Positions 1 to 12,618 of a stretch of DNA of 64,000 nucleotides are shown piece by piece. The position numbers and the translations under genes were made by a program. Below the pieces are notes generated by a model, which ran no database searches, was not told the DNA's origin, and saw only the letters and a program-made list of their open reading frames with translations. Origin of the DNA: Tetrahymena elliotti 4EA (Eukaryota > Ciliophora > Oligohymenophorea > Hymenostomatida > Tetrahymenidae). The stretch spans positions 414,696 to 478,695 of the forward strand of contig JH720325.1 of NCBI GenBank assembly GCA_000231825.2, given 5' to 3'. Position 1 is the stretch's first letter. The number at the start of each line of letters is the position of its first letter.

Positions 1-1246
1 AATTTATTAACAAAAAAAAAAGTTAGAAAAATGGCTAAAATAAAAATATTATAAATTCCAGCTAAAACAAAAAATATTCATTTTTTAAAGAATTTAATTT
101 TCTTATTTTTTGAATTCAAACTAATAAAAGAAAAATTATTAATTTAATTATGAAAATAATTTTGAATTACCTAAAAAGTAAGCCATCCTTTATATAAATA
201 ATATCACAAATGAAGGATTAATTTGTTAATAAATAAAAACCAAATCTTTTATAAAGAACAATTATTAAATAAACATATAATTATAACTATTCTCTAAGAT
301 TTGATTTGATTGTTGTATTAATCATTTATATTTGAAGATTTTTTGTTTTAATCAGACAGGTAACCCTTTTAAAGATTTTATTTTTGATCAGACAGCTTAT
401 AAAGATTTCGTTTTCATCTGAAATATTAAAAATTTGTTAATTTATTTGTTAATTAATAGAATAATAAAAGCAAAAAAAATGTATCTACTTGTTCAATAAT
501 ATTTTAATGAAATTTATTTCATTTGTCAAATATTGGCTAACGCACATACAAACATTTTAATATAATCGATAACCTATAAATACAATTACTAAAATAGTCA
601 GAATCATTTCATGTAAAATTCTTAAAGTTAGTTGTATTCAAGTTTTATAAATCAATTAAATGTTCTTCAAAAATTTATTTTTATTTTTCTAAATATTTTA
701 GTGGAGTTAAATAATCAAATATTTACTAAATTTTCATTATTTTTTATTTTCTTAATTATTCAAATATTCAAAGTACATATAAGCAAGTATTCTCTTGTCA
801 TCTAATATTGTCAAGATTTTAATTTTTTCATAATAAATACTTAAAGTTTAAATTAATAAATGAATATTTTTTCTAATTGAAAATCCTTTAAATACTTTAC
901 AATTCTATTTTTTTAATTTTAATAATTTATAAATGTTAGTACTTTAGTTAAATCGTAAAACAAAGATGCAATAAAATGCTAAAATGGGGAGCTAAATTAC
1001 ATGGTAATATTTTTAAACCCTTATTGATAAAATTATACTGCTTAGAAACCATTAAAATGGATGAAAATAGTTAATTGTAAAGAGAATCATCTAAAAGATC
1101 AAAATACTTTGTTATTTAATACAGTTGCAATAACAACACACAATAATTATTTAGAATTAGAATTCTTTCAAATATTTTAATATATTCTAAGTTAAATTAT
1201 GGATTATATATAAATGATAGAGAATTAAATTATTTAATAAATAATT
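1..1246. other. 3' flanking spacer, no gene seen
   Basis: Very AT-rich DNA downstream of the DENN gene. I found no reading frame with coding character on either strand. The only structure is a short imperfect direct repeat around 335-410 in which a T-rich run followed by ATCAGACAG occurs twice about 36 bases apart. Confidence 0.6.
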
Positions 1247-4200
1247 TCAAAATTTATTTTAAGGATTTGCTGTAGACGGATGACTGTAAGTAGCTTTCGT
1301 ACTAGAAGTAGTTGGTTTTTTATTCTCATTCTCATAATATTATTATGAGTAATAGGAGAATGTTTAAGTTTTGAGAAAATATTTTGTAAAATTTTTTTCT
1401 TCACACTTTTTAAGTATTCTATCATGGAACTCCTAAATGTTGAGATCTTTGAAGTTGGTGTATAAATTTTAGTCTTTTGGTAAGTTGTCTAATATATAAT
1501 ATTAAAATGTTTTTTCTAAATAATCATAAAATTCTTCAAGTGCCTTAGTTTTTAAGTCTTTCAACATAGCATAGTAGTTATTCTTATACTGGACATAAAT
1601 ACTTCTCGCTTCTTCTGACTAATCATTTTGAAAACGACTTAAATTTCTTTTATCTAGAGCATAATTTATATTACCCTTATCATTGAATATATCTCCATTA
1701 AATTAAATTAAAGTTTGTGAATGGTTATTTGGTAATATATTATTAAATGATTTTGTTGATAATTTATTATTATTATTTGCTTCTGGAAATGTAGTAGCAT
1801 TTTTATTTATCATTTATGACAGATATTGTTAGCTTTTGTATTTGTGAATTAATGTTTAAGGTATTGGAGGACTTTAAAATACCATATGATTGAATAATTT
1901 GAAAGTGTGACTGTGAAATTCGTTGAAATTAGAAGTTACCATTTATCTATAAGGTTGTATCTGTAAAATTCCATAAGCTTTCCTTAATTCATACATATAT
2001 TTTGTATAATTCATATAGCAATTTTTTTCTTCAAATTATTTTATAGCTTCTTCACTTAGATGAATTTTACGATTATCTAAATCTATGAAGGTAACTGATT
2101 TAGTATCCTCACAGATAAGTTTGTTTTATTTAATGTAGTTAGAGTTTTGGTTGATACCACTTAAGAAAGGAAATGGAGATTCAAGAAAAGTGAGTCTATC
2201 TTCAAATATATGTATAGGCAAATTGTAAGAAGTAAATGGTTTTTATATAGAAGTAAATGTTAATAACGCTCCAGCAACTAACTGAATGCTTTAACTGAAA
2301 AAAGCAATATTTTATTCAAGTAATACAAGTGTTAATATCATCCAAAAATCATCAAAAGTAAACAACTAAAATATCCAATTACTTCCACTATATTAGCTTG
2401 TCTCTAGCAATTTTAATTAATAATAATTAGGAACCATATATGAAACTCTAGATGAACTTTCAGGATTTATTTTTATTTAGGTTAGGGAATTCTTTTAATC
2501 ATTCAAATCTTCTTGACCTTACAAAGTTGAGTTAGATTCAATTTCATCCTCCTCTTCTTAAGCACTAAAATAAATTGTTTGCAACATCTAAGGTTAAATT
2601 AATTGTAAATCGAGCAAGTTTTTACTGTAAGTTTTTTGTAATTATTCAATAATTTGACTAATATCTTGTTTGTTATCTAAAAAAACTCTAATTAAAGGTA
2701 TTCTTTTCTTCTAAATCTTAGAAATTATATGGCAAATTACTTCTCTAAAAAAGCTAAAAAAGGGATAATATGTCATAAAGCAAAACGCAAATTAGCATTT
2801 GAAAAGAGTGTTCTTATCTTTCTCAGCAAAAATAAAATCTTCCCATTCAAAATATATGCAATATTACTTCTTACTAGGATTGCAAGATTCAACTAGCTTA
2901 TTAAATTATTATTTATAACCAACTTTATCATTCATATGCTCACCTATTTTTTAAATTTGAATTTGTTACTCAATTATAATAAAATTAACAATTAAATAAA
3001 TCACATTTTAAACTAATCAATTTTTTATTGTTTTAATGTTTCCAAATCATAAATCAAATCAATTTTCTAGAAATTTAAATTCTTTATTAAAATTAATTTA
3101 ACTGAAAACTAATTTTTTAGAAACAAAATCAAGAGTTTTTATTTAAAATTTATAAGAGTTAATTTAAACATCTAAAAATGCTCTTGAAATATTTTAACTT
3201 TTGTTTGAATCTTTAATTTAAATGGTGAAATTATAGTTATTTTGTGTTAAACATCCTATTATGATTTAAAAATAAATTAAGTAATTGCAGCTCAAGTATT
3301 CTTTTTTAAATTTAACAAAGATATTCCTTAAACTAAGATGCTCAAAAGATAATAAATCTGGTCTTTATATTGATGATTCAAATTTCTTAATTTAGATTTT
3401 TTATTGAAAGAAATTTGTTTATTTTTTTTTTAACAGTTGCTTTAAGGTTAATTTAAATATGTGAAAATAAATTGATTTGTTAAAAATTCTAAATTTTAAT
3501 GAGGAGAAGAAAATGTTAAATAAGAAAATAAGAGAAAAACTTACCTTCCATAGTAAACACAAACTGTTTGATGTCTTGAACTTTGTTTTCAGTAAATATT
3601 TTTTAAATTTCTTAATGAAAATTTTCTTATTTCTTTAATTTAATTTTTTTGCATTTAACTTTAAAAGGAAAGGGATGTTTTGATATAACATCTTGCTAAG
3701 CCTCATCAAGCTTATTTTAAAGTAAATCAAAAAGTATTTCTTGAGAAAAATAAACATCATCACCTTCATTCAAATTCTTAGCATTTTATCCTACTTAACC
3801 TTAGTTATTCCTCATATAATCAGAGTCATTCAGATTATACATTTTATTAACACCTCCTTCCCCTATAGCACACTTGCCATTTAATTCGTCTAATGATGGG
3901 CCAATCAACAAGAAATCTTAAAAGAGTAGGTCTCCTAATGAACCATTAAATCTTTTGGTTATATCTACTTATTACTCCGCCTCTTAATCTTGAATGGTAA
4001 TTTTCTATTTTATCCATTTTATAAAGAAATTTAATTAAATTTAAAATAGATGTTTGTTTGTATGATAAATAATTATTTGTTTTTTCTGATTGAGAAAATT
4101 TTAAAAATTTATAAATCAATAAATAATTTGATTAATTTTGATATGTCTATATTATTTTATTCAGTTTTGTAAATTCAAAGATGTTTTTACCTAAAAACTT

Positions 4201-4778
4201 TATGGAAATTATATCGCTTCTGACTCTTCTTATTGATTAGTATCAAGTATTTTCTTTTGTTCAGTACTTTAATTCATAGCTGCACTATTAGAGTTCTAGC
4301 TATGGTGTGATAGTTATCTGATTAGCTTGCCTTTTTGTTAATTACTTAGATCATTTGCAGTAGGTATTTAATTCAATTAGTTATTGCTAACATTGCTGAT
4401 AGCATTTCTTGTAAAAGTTAAATTAAACTAATTGGCTGGTGGCTGATTCGCTTTACTTAGGGGAGTGTCTAATGTTTAAAGTGGCTAATTATCAATATCA
4501 TCATCAACTAATGAATCTAATCTATATTTTAAATGGTATATTTCATTTCTTAAATTCTTATTATCTTCTTTCAATTGCTAAGATTTATTCTGCTCATAAC
4601 CATATAATTCTTTCATCCTCTAATAGTTGAACAACAAATCATCTGATAAGTTTTTATATGCATCCTTTTGGTTTTATAAAAACTCAACTTTCTCTATTAA
4701 CTATTCTATAATGTCGTCTTTTTCTGTATTTTTCAACCCATAAAAATCTTTACTTTACAGCTGGCCCAAATTAATCAT
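1247..4778 (-). CDS. DENN-domain protein (likely Rab GEF), 3 exons
   Basis: complement(join(1247..2943,3545..4004,4191..4778)), 914 codons plus TGA. The start is firm: the ATG at 4778 directly follows an in-frame TGA. Exon 1 (about 196 residues) is Gln/Asn-rich with a charged coiled-coil stretch. The upstream DENN part begins in exon 2 (DLLFQDFLLIGPS, about residue 222). The core in exon 3 shows the family signatures CFMTYYPFFSFFREV, then PIHIFEDRLTFLESPFPFL, then SVTFIDLDNRKIHL. The roughly 230 C-terminal residues are low-complexity. DENN proteins act as guanine-nucleotide exchange factors for Rab GTPases, so a trafficking role is inferred. Both introns (186 and 601 bases) are GT...AG and phase-consistent. 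It lies head-to-tail downstream of the F-BAR gene, 607 bases away. The specific Rab cannot be told. Confidence 0.85.
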
Positions 4779-5385
4779 TCAAAACAAAATGAATTTTATG
4801 AATATTAATTTAATAAATAAATTAAATAATTAATTAATTTCCAATAACTCTCTATTTATCTTTTATAAACATCTGTTATTTATAATAAAAATATATTAGT
4901 AATTTTCTCTTAATATTTATTTTTTAAAAAAAAATATCATTAAAATTCAGTTCAATTACATTTTTTATTCACTTAAGCAAATTTCATAATCGACTCTTAT
5001 CAAAAAAATAGCAAAAATTTAAATTATTTATTTCAACTTAAACCATCAATACAAACAAATTTAAGCTGTTTATTTTTCTCAATTAAAATATATACTAAAA
5101 ATGTAAAACTAACTCTTTTTTAAATTAATAAGCTAATTTTAATAAAAATGTTCAAATTAAGAATTTTATATAATATTGAATTAAAACGGAGGAATTTTTT
5201 CACAAATACACAAAGTCGTATATATTAAAATAAATTTAATATATAAAAATTGATTATAAAGTTATTTATTTATTTGTTAATATACAGTTATAGTTTAAAG
5301 CAAAATAGCTGAACTAAATTTTAGTAAAACTCTTTAAAACAAAATATATTTATTTATTTTTAGAAATTAAAAGAGAAAAGCAGAA
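4779..5385. other. spacer between F-BAR and DENN genes
   Basis: AT-rich, 607 bases, between the stop of the F-BAR gene and the start of the DENN gene on the same strand. It must hold the terminator of one and the promoter of the other. I see no distinct motif. Confidence 0.5.
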
Positions 5386-8300
5386 TCAGATTTTTAAAAA
5401 TGATCCTAAATCTTTAAGGAAGTTTCCACTAGATTATTCTACTGCTTAATTATCTAAATTAAGATTGTTAATAGGTAATTTTTAGACATGATTTTCTACA
5501 GTAAACTATTAAGTTAATAATTAAAAATTAAATATGAAAAATTAAAAAAAAGTTATTATTTTTACCATTAAATCATTAAGCTAATCTTCTGGTAGAGAAA
5601 AATAGCGAGAGTATCTTTGGATAATATCCTTTATTTCGCGTTTATCAAAATTGAAAATGAGCATGTGGTGAGATACTGAAGCCAATTAACCAAAAATGAT
5701 AAACTTGTCCTTTGTGTAATCAAATTGTTCTTTTTTCTCAACTTTTCTCTTAGTTTTTAAAAGCAATTCAGAAACCACACTTTCAAAAGCACAGCTCTCC
5801 CAAAAATCTTTACTCCTGACAATAATATGGTTCATAAGCTAGTATTAAATATATATTTTCTCTTTTTTGATAGGTACTTCAGGTTCTATTGAAGGGAAAC
5901 AATTATTAATTATAAAAAACAATAAAATTAACTATTTACTAAAAATTCTAAGTATTTCTTTTTGATTTTATGCCTCTAAAAGGCTGAGTGATGACAAATC
6001 TTCACTGTTTTCTGGAACTCCATCTGGAATTACTATATTTTTAGAGTTTCTCTTTTCCAAATCAAATTCTAATGATGAAGCTACAGAATCTTGTTTATTT
6101 GATAAATTAAAATTGTGGTTAGAATTAACTTTTTCTTCTTCTATTTAATCTTCATTGTTCGATTTTTTTCTAACTTATATTTCCTTATCATTTTTATTAA
6201 CTTCATTTACATTCATTTTCTATTCTTCTTCTTCTTAATCTTCTTCTTTATTTAGCTAAACTGGTAAAGATTATGATTTATTTTCTAAATCTGCTTTACT
6301 CTTTTGTAATTCATCCATAAGTTCTTAAATCTATTCATCAGAATGCTTTCTCAATTTTCTAAAATCCAAGCTTTCTTGGGTAGTATAGAATGAAAAACTT
6401 AACAGAATAAGCCTTTTTGCAGTTATTGAATCCTTATTCTTGAAACACTTTATAATTTTAAAGTTAAATTGCATTAAATTCTCTAAAAATAAAATAAATA
6501 ATAATTACATTATCAAGTAGGCTAGTAAATACTTATGTTACATTTTTAAATTATATGCTTGTAAGCTCACTTACCCCCTTCATTCTAAAAGAATTAAAGC
6601 AAAAACTCCAAACAACTCTACCTAACTAATTTGAATCCAAGGACTCTTCTATCTTTTAAGTTAAAAAGATAATTTTTTTTCGAATTATCAAATAAAAAAG
6701 TTAAACATTCTTATTTCTCAATTTTTAAAACAAATCAGAATGAATTAGATTTTTAAATAAAATAAAATGAGTTCATTTTAATGAGTGAATAATTAAATAA
6801 GAGTTTCAAAACAGTTTAAGACTTGTTTAAGACCTCATTTAGAATAAAAGTGGGAAATTTATTCAAATTAAATTATTTAGAAAGTCCCAAATAGATAGGT
6901 TAAACATTAAAATTTTAAAAATATGTCTGAATTTTTAACATCTTTAAATATTCATTAAAAAAATATTGAAAACCTTTGAAATTATCTTTTTAAATGTGAG
7001 TTAAACGTTCGATTTTCAATGAAAAAATGATTAATTGATTTTGATAAAATTGTAGAAAATGAAATAAAATGTTGAAAATACATTATCGAAATAAGCCTTT
7101 TCTTTATCTGTATCTTATAATATTTCTTAATACTATCTGTATATTACATCGCAGTAAGATTTTAATTCTTGATTAAACTGCTCATTTACGTACTCAGATG
7201 CAGGTTAAGGATTGGCTTTATAGGAAATATATTCTTCAACAATTTCTTCAGTGTTAAGTTTTTTATGCTTAAGCTCAAGTTGTAAAATTGTCTTGCCAAT
7301 AAAAGATATGTAAGGTTCATATTTTATTGACTCTTATTTAGGTCTCCTACTTTAATTTCTACTAATAATTTCTTAAACATCTTTTTGAGCTTCAACTTAT
7401 CCTAATTTCTTTTAAATTTGAAATGTGTAGTTATATAATAAAAAATAAACATAATACTTCACTGATGTTATCAATATCATATTCAATATTCTTTATATAT
7501 GATGTTTCAAAAACTAAATTCTTCATAACAGAATCTTTCATTTGGTTAATTCTTTAGCATTCATAGTCTTGTAAGCTGTTTTATATTCTGTTCTTAAATT
7601 CAAAATAAATTAATTAAATTGTCACATTCAATTAAGAATAAAGTATACCATTTGCTCATAAAATAGATCTAGAGTGTTATTAAATTCAAGCAAATAATAT
7701 TTATATTGCTAATCTAATTCCTTCACTTCTTGTAGGGATTATTTTGTCCTAATAATTTGTTTAAATATATTGATAAATTAATGCCATGATTATTTTTATT
7801 TTATTACTTTTATGCTTGCTTTTATCTTTTTTCAGTTGAGGTGTCTTAAGAAAGTTTAAGAATTTCATCTTGTATTTGGCAGCTCTGAGCTTCTCTTTCA
7901 GATCTCAAAAACTTTAACTTTGCCTTTTTATTAGATAAATCGAATTTCCAAATGTTAACTCCTATGAAAGTATATATATTATTAAATCATAGTAAAAATT
8001 ACTTTATCTAAATTATCTTAGGCAGTTTTTAAATCTTTTTCATATCTTCTACCATCCGAAATCAATTTTTTAGAAGTATTATTTTATTCATTTACAATTT
8101 GTCTTGATTTGTCCAATATTTCTACTTAAATTTGCTCACTCAAAGCCTTAGACTATTCTGATCTATTCATAAAGTTTGTTTTAAGGCTACTAATAATGTT
8201 CTACACACCTCTTTTAAATAAAAATATTTTAATCAATCAATCAAATAAAATTAAATAAATAACAAAACACATTGCTTAATTTAATTGATAATAAGTAAAA

Positions 8301-8673
8301 AGTAAATTTTTTATCAAAAGCTTTTCTAAATCTCACATTTTTCTTTTCTTTTATAAGAAATATATCTATATCACTAAGGAATTAATATTTTACTGGGTTT
8401 TTCCAATCTATAAATTTTGCAATCTTATTGTTAGCTTTTCCATTGTCTTAGAATAGGATTCCTCAGCTAAAGCTCTCTCTTAGAAGAGATCAATAAAATC
8501 TTCAAATACTTTTCTGTTTTCTGAAGAAAGTCTTGCAACTTGTTCAAATTTATCCTGAATTTATTTTTATGAGAATGTGATTAGCAATTTTCATCAATCA
8601 TTTAAAGTTGAATTTTTAATCTCAAAATTGCAATAAGTAAACAAATTACCCAAAGGTCATTAGCGAAACTCAT
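5386..8673 (-). CDS. F-BAR (FCH) domain protein with conserved C-terminal domain, about 10 exons
   Basis: Exons read as complement(join(5386..5505,5566..6482,6575..6716,7082..7408,7458..7592,7649..7748,7808..7961,8003..8210,8337..8554,8650..8673)), about 780 codons. The N-terminus MSFANDLWDKFEQVARLSS, followed by ERALAEESYSKTMEKL, is a clear FCH/F-BAR start; helical coiled coil continues for about 260 residues. F-BAR dimers bend membranes in endocytosis and cytokinesis. The C-terminal half is acidic, then contains AKRLILLSFSFYTTQ and SKDFWESCAFESVVSELL, vaguely like the SBF2/KIAA0513 type of domain; I would not insist on that. Eight of nine junctions agree in phase. At 8002/7962 the only canonical donor gives the wrong phase by one base; using a donor at about 8051 instead restores phase but removes about 16 coiled-coil residues. 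The first exon encodes only 8 residues. Confidence 0.75.
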
Positions 8674-9361
8674 TATGGATATGTTATTTTGTTTTTGTAA
8701 TGATAAAAGCTGCTTTTGAGTAAAAAATGGGGGCTTTATATGAATACTACCTAAGTTGATATTTTTTATTATTACACTAATTAAATTAAGTAAAAGTTTT
8801 TGGCGTAAATTAATTATTCATACACTTCTTTATAGAATTGAATGCTTTTTTATTTAATAGTAATAATAATGTATCAATAAAATTTGATGAATCGTCTGAG
8901 GAATTTGACAGAATAAAATACACACAAGCTTCTTGATATTAACAAATTAAATCAACTTAATTACATATTTGCTATTTATCTTAAAATAGAAATTTATAAT
9001 TTAATTACAAAAAGGTTTTTTCTTTTTCATCAGTAAGAACAACAAATGTTAATAGAAAAGAAAATCTATTTTCATAAGCAAATATGCACAGATAAAAAAA
9101 CAAAAATATTTCTTTTTTAAAATTAAAAAAATAATTTAATTTCGAATGGTATTTGATAGAAAAATAGCAACTTTGATTTGAGGAGATCTTAAAATTTGAT
9201 TTTTGATAAATGCAGTTTATTTCTTTTTGTTTATCTAACTAAAATCAACACAGTAACAAATATATTTAAAATAAAAGAATAAATCTAGAAAGAAAACCAA
9301 ACCAATCAATAATATATTCTTTTACTTAGTTAGTTTATTAGTTAGTTAGTTATTATTTTTG
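8674..9361. other. divergent intergenic region
   Basis: 688 bases between the F-BAR start (minus) and the zinc-finger membrane protein start (plus), so both promoters lie here. Just upstream of the plus-strand ATG is a TTAGTTAGTT run (about 9328-9352). No other motif stands out. Confidence 0.5.
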
Positions 9362-10159
9362 ATGTAAATATTTTCAATTGCTGCTATATTGCTTATCTTT
9401 TAAACTCTGGTTAAGGCAGAAGCCATTGTACAATAATATTTTTTAAATACAACGAATGTTGATTCTAACATTTAACTTAATAATTTTGGTAGTTCTATGA
9501 TGATTAACCATAATGATAAATTCTATGATATTGTTTATTGCAATTCTTTTGCAATTTAAGCTAGAAATTTTATTAAAGAATTCGTTTCAAAGTATGATCT
9601 CCTTCCCAAAAACCCTTTGCTCTTCAAAAATTCAGATTTACTTTCATAAATTGATTTCTATGATGATTCAAATTAAAGAAAATGCTCTAAATGTGGAAAA
9701 AATTTTATCACAAACCCATCTGTACATTATCATCTATCTAGAGACCATATTTTGTTTAGTACTTTCTAATTAGCGAATGAGTATCACAGTGAAGAATACT
9801 ATTTCATGGATAAACTATGCAAATTCATAGACTGCACAAGAGACAAAAGCTAGCATACAATTTAAACTTTAATATAAGCAGAAAAAAGATTTTCACATTG
9901 TTTTAATTTTATGATTGAAAATTTCGTCAAGCAAGAAAACCAATCTGAAAATTAATTTTAGAAGAAAATATACTAGTTATGTGAGTAAATTGCAAATAAT
10001 GACCCTTCATAAATGATTTAAACTGCTTAATCAGCTTTTCTTTCGATAGCTTGGACTGTTGTATTTTGGATCGGAGTTATCATGTCTATCAGTTATTATT
10101 CAATTATTTTGTTAACTCAAGAAGGTAGACGTGCTTGGCTTACAAAAATAGAACATTGA
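9362..10159 (+). CDS. secretory membrane protein with a C2H2-like zinc finger
   Basis: Single-exon gene of 265 codons ending in TGA. Residues 1-21 form a signal peptide (hydrophobic SIAAILLIFQTLVKA). Residues 108-129 read CSKCGKNFITNPSVHYHL, then SRDH: Cys108-X2-Cys111, Phe115, Val at the usual Leu position, His124-X4-His129, which is the full C2H2 finger spacing. A long hydrophobic segment near residues 224-249 (AFLSIAWTVVFWIGVIMS) is followed by a short basic tail (EGRRAWLTKIEH), so the topology is type I with the finger on the lumenal or extracellular side. The TAA and TAG codons throughout are Gln. I do not recognise the family; function is unknown. The odd feature is a nuclear-type finger in the secretory pathway. 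Confidence 0.75.
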
Positions 10160-11106
10160 GTTGTTCTCAGATTAATATTCAAAAATTTTTTGAGTGTATC
10201 CTTATAAAAATTTAAATTTAAATGAACATTCTTAAATTTATTTAAATCTATTAAAGTGCTTTCTTTATTTATTCGATTCTAATATCTTGTATTTTTGTAA
10301 ATTTATCTATTTCAGCTACTTATTATTTATTTAAATAAAGTATTTTTTTCACTCAATATTTTTATAATATTTAAAACAATCAAAAAAAAACAAGTGTTTT
10401 AATAATCCAAATAATCTCACAATTTTCAATATTTTATGAAGAATTTTAGTTTTCTTTTCATATATCATAATGAAAAATAATTATCTTTTTAAAAAAATGT
10501 TTGCTCTCTAATGTTTTAATTTGAAGAATTAAATAAAAAATAAATTATTCGAATAATTCTTAGTGCATAACTTAATCTTAAAATAATTTTACTCATGATT
10601 TTTTTTATCATATCATTATGTTGATTTAATTTTGGCTAAATCCATATCAAACTTTAAGATCAAATTTATTTTCTTTTAAATTAAAAATAACTTCTTTCTT
10701 TTTCATAACAGATGTAATAAATATATCCAAACAAGTAAAGATTTTAAAAGTGTAAAAAAAATTGAAACTTTAGAATTCGTTTAAAATTAATTGTTTTATT
10801 GAAAAGAATAATTAAAAGTAAATTATTGTTGACATTTAAAAATAAATTAAATTGAACTTGAATATAAAATACAAATTTTTATTTAAAATTTAATTGCTTC
10901 CGTTTTGCAAATTAATTAGTTAAAATTATACAAAAGAATAAATATTATGATTTTAAAAAATGATTCTATCAAAATACTATTATAAATTTAAATAATTAAA
11001 ATAAAATAAAAAATTAGGTTTGTCGTTAAAAATAAATTGATTTCTATTGTATTTTAAGAATAGAAGAGTTATTAAACTAATAAAAATGTTAAATATAAAA
11101 TATTTT
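10160..11106. other. convergent spacer, no gene seen
   Basis: 947 bases of very AT-rich DNA between two convergent genes. It contains only 3' flanks as far as I can read. Confidence 0.6.
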
Positions 11107-12618
11107 TCATCTCTTTTATTTCTTTTCAATAGGAGGTTCATAGTTTGTAGGTCTTAAATTATGATTTTACATAAGATTCTACGTGATTAGTTTTTGAATT
11201 AGTGTTTAGGAATCTAGATTTTCTTTAATTGATGAGACAATATCTCTTGCTATCTTTTTGTTATTAGAGAAGTTTTTATCTAATCTGTATCTATCAAAAC
11301 CCCAACCTTTAGAGTACTTATTGTCTTTGTAAGATTACTTTAAGCTTGTAACCCATTTTCTATTTTCATCTTAGTTGCTATCATCTGGGAATTCTGGGAA
11401 GTTTAAAATGTTTTCACTATCATTCATGTAAATTTTCTTGAGTAAATCAGACTTATCTTGGCTCAACTCTACCCATTTACATTCTGCTACAATACCCTTT
11501 GCTCCTTCTTTTTCTATAGTTTTTTAGTAAACTTCCTCAAAGAAATCTGGGTCAACAATCATAAAATCAAAAAATGTAATTTCATAACTCTTTCTCTCCA
11601 AATTCTAATCCATAACATATAAATCGATAACTCTTGATTGCAAAAGAAAATTTCCATTCATGTCTTTTTCATCAATTCCATTAATAATATTGTCGTTGTT
11701 TGCAACAAGTAGAAAATCAATTGTGTTCATGGAAGGAGGTTTCCATTTTATGATATTATCATCAGTTCCAGGTTTATACAAAGAATTATTTTTGGTGAAA
11801 ATAAGACCATCATTGTGATGAGGTAGAGAAGGTATATAGTTATCAAACAAATAATTGCAATATTTTATTTTGAAAAAATCTTTCACACATATTGAAATAA
11901 CAAGATCATTTTCTGAGTCTTCAAAATTATCTGTTTCTCCTGTTTCTAAAAACTATGACAATACTTTAGCCTTAGTGTCATTAAAAGGCTGAGGTACAGG
12001 TGATTGCTTTCCATTAATTTCAAAAAGAAAACTGTTATACTACATAAAAAATAACCCATTTGTTAGACGCTATAAATAAGGTTAATGATAAATTTTATCT
12101 CCAAAATGAACTAAACAGTCAAAAATCAGATATTTTAAATAGTAATTATCTCCCTTTTTATCTAATACTAATTCCCCATCAAAAATTTCAAGAATTTACA
12201 AATTATCTTCATCTTCTTCGTCTTCATCAACAAAAAGTTATTTGCTCAATTGAACTTTTATTTCATTTAATTTATATTTATTAACTGAATCAGTTGATGT
12301 GTTTCTTCCTGTTAGATAACAATATCCATTATTTGTTATCACCATTATATACCTAACACCATCTGTTTTCTCGCAAACTATATAACTAAACTCTCCAGCA
12401 TCTCTTTCATCTCTAATCCTATCTACATGGCTTAATCTCATTGAAACAGGCTATGCTCCAATAAAATCAATTCTATCAATTTTTCTTAGATCTGTTATCT
12501 TATTTTCCACTAACATTTCTTTTTTGTATTCATTCAAGTAGTTTTAAATGTATTTGAATTCTACTCCTAATTGAACTTCGTTGCCAGGCTTATGTAAAAG
12601 AATCTAATAGTCTCCCAT
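11107..12618 (-). CDS. mRNA capping enzyme, guanylyltransferase
   Basis: Intronless, 503 codons, ends in TGA. It transfers GMP from GTP to the 5' diphosphate end of nascent mRNA in the nucleus. All signature motifs of the family are present in order: motif I CEKTDGVR with the GMP-accepting Lys84; motif III FDGELVLDKK; motif IV HNDGLIFT (Asn269-Asp270-Gly271); motif V IIKWKPPSMNTIDFLL (Lys291/Lys293); and the C-terminal OB-fold motif GWGFDRYRLDK (residues 437-448). There is no N-terminal triphosphatase domain, so this is a stand-alone guanylyltransferase as in fungi and many protists; the triphosphatase must be encoded elsewhere. It is divergent from the small gene at 13385. The ciliate code is required to read through more than ten TAA/TAG codons. 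Confidence 0.95.

Noticed and set aside
1234..1425. Minus-strand frame MIEYLKSVKKK...
   Set aside because: It is an out-of-frame shadow of the DENN gene's C-terminus, whose own frame continues to TGA at 1247.
12060..12284. Plus-strand frame opposite the capping enzyme
   Set aside because: Antisense of motif-bearing capping-enzyme sequence.
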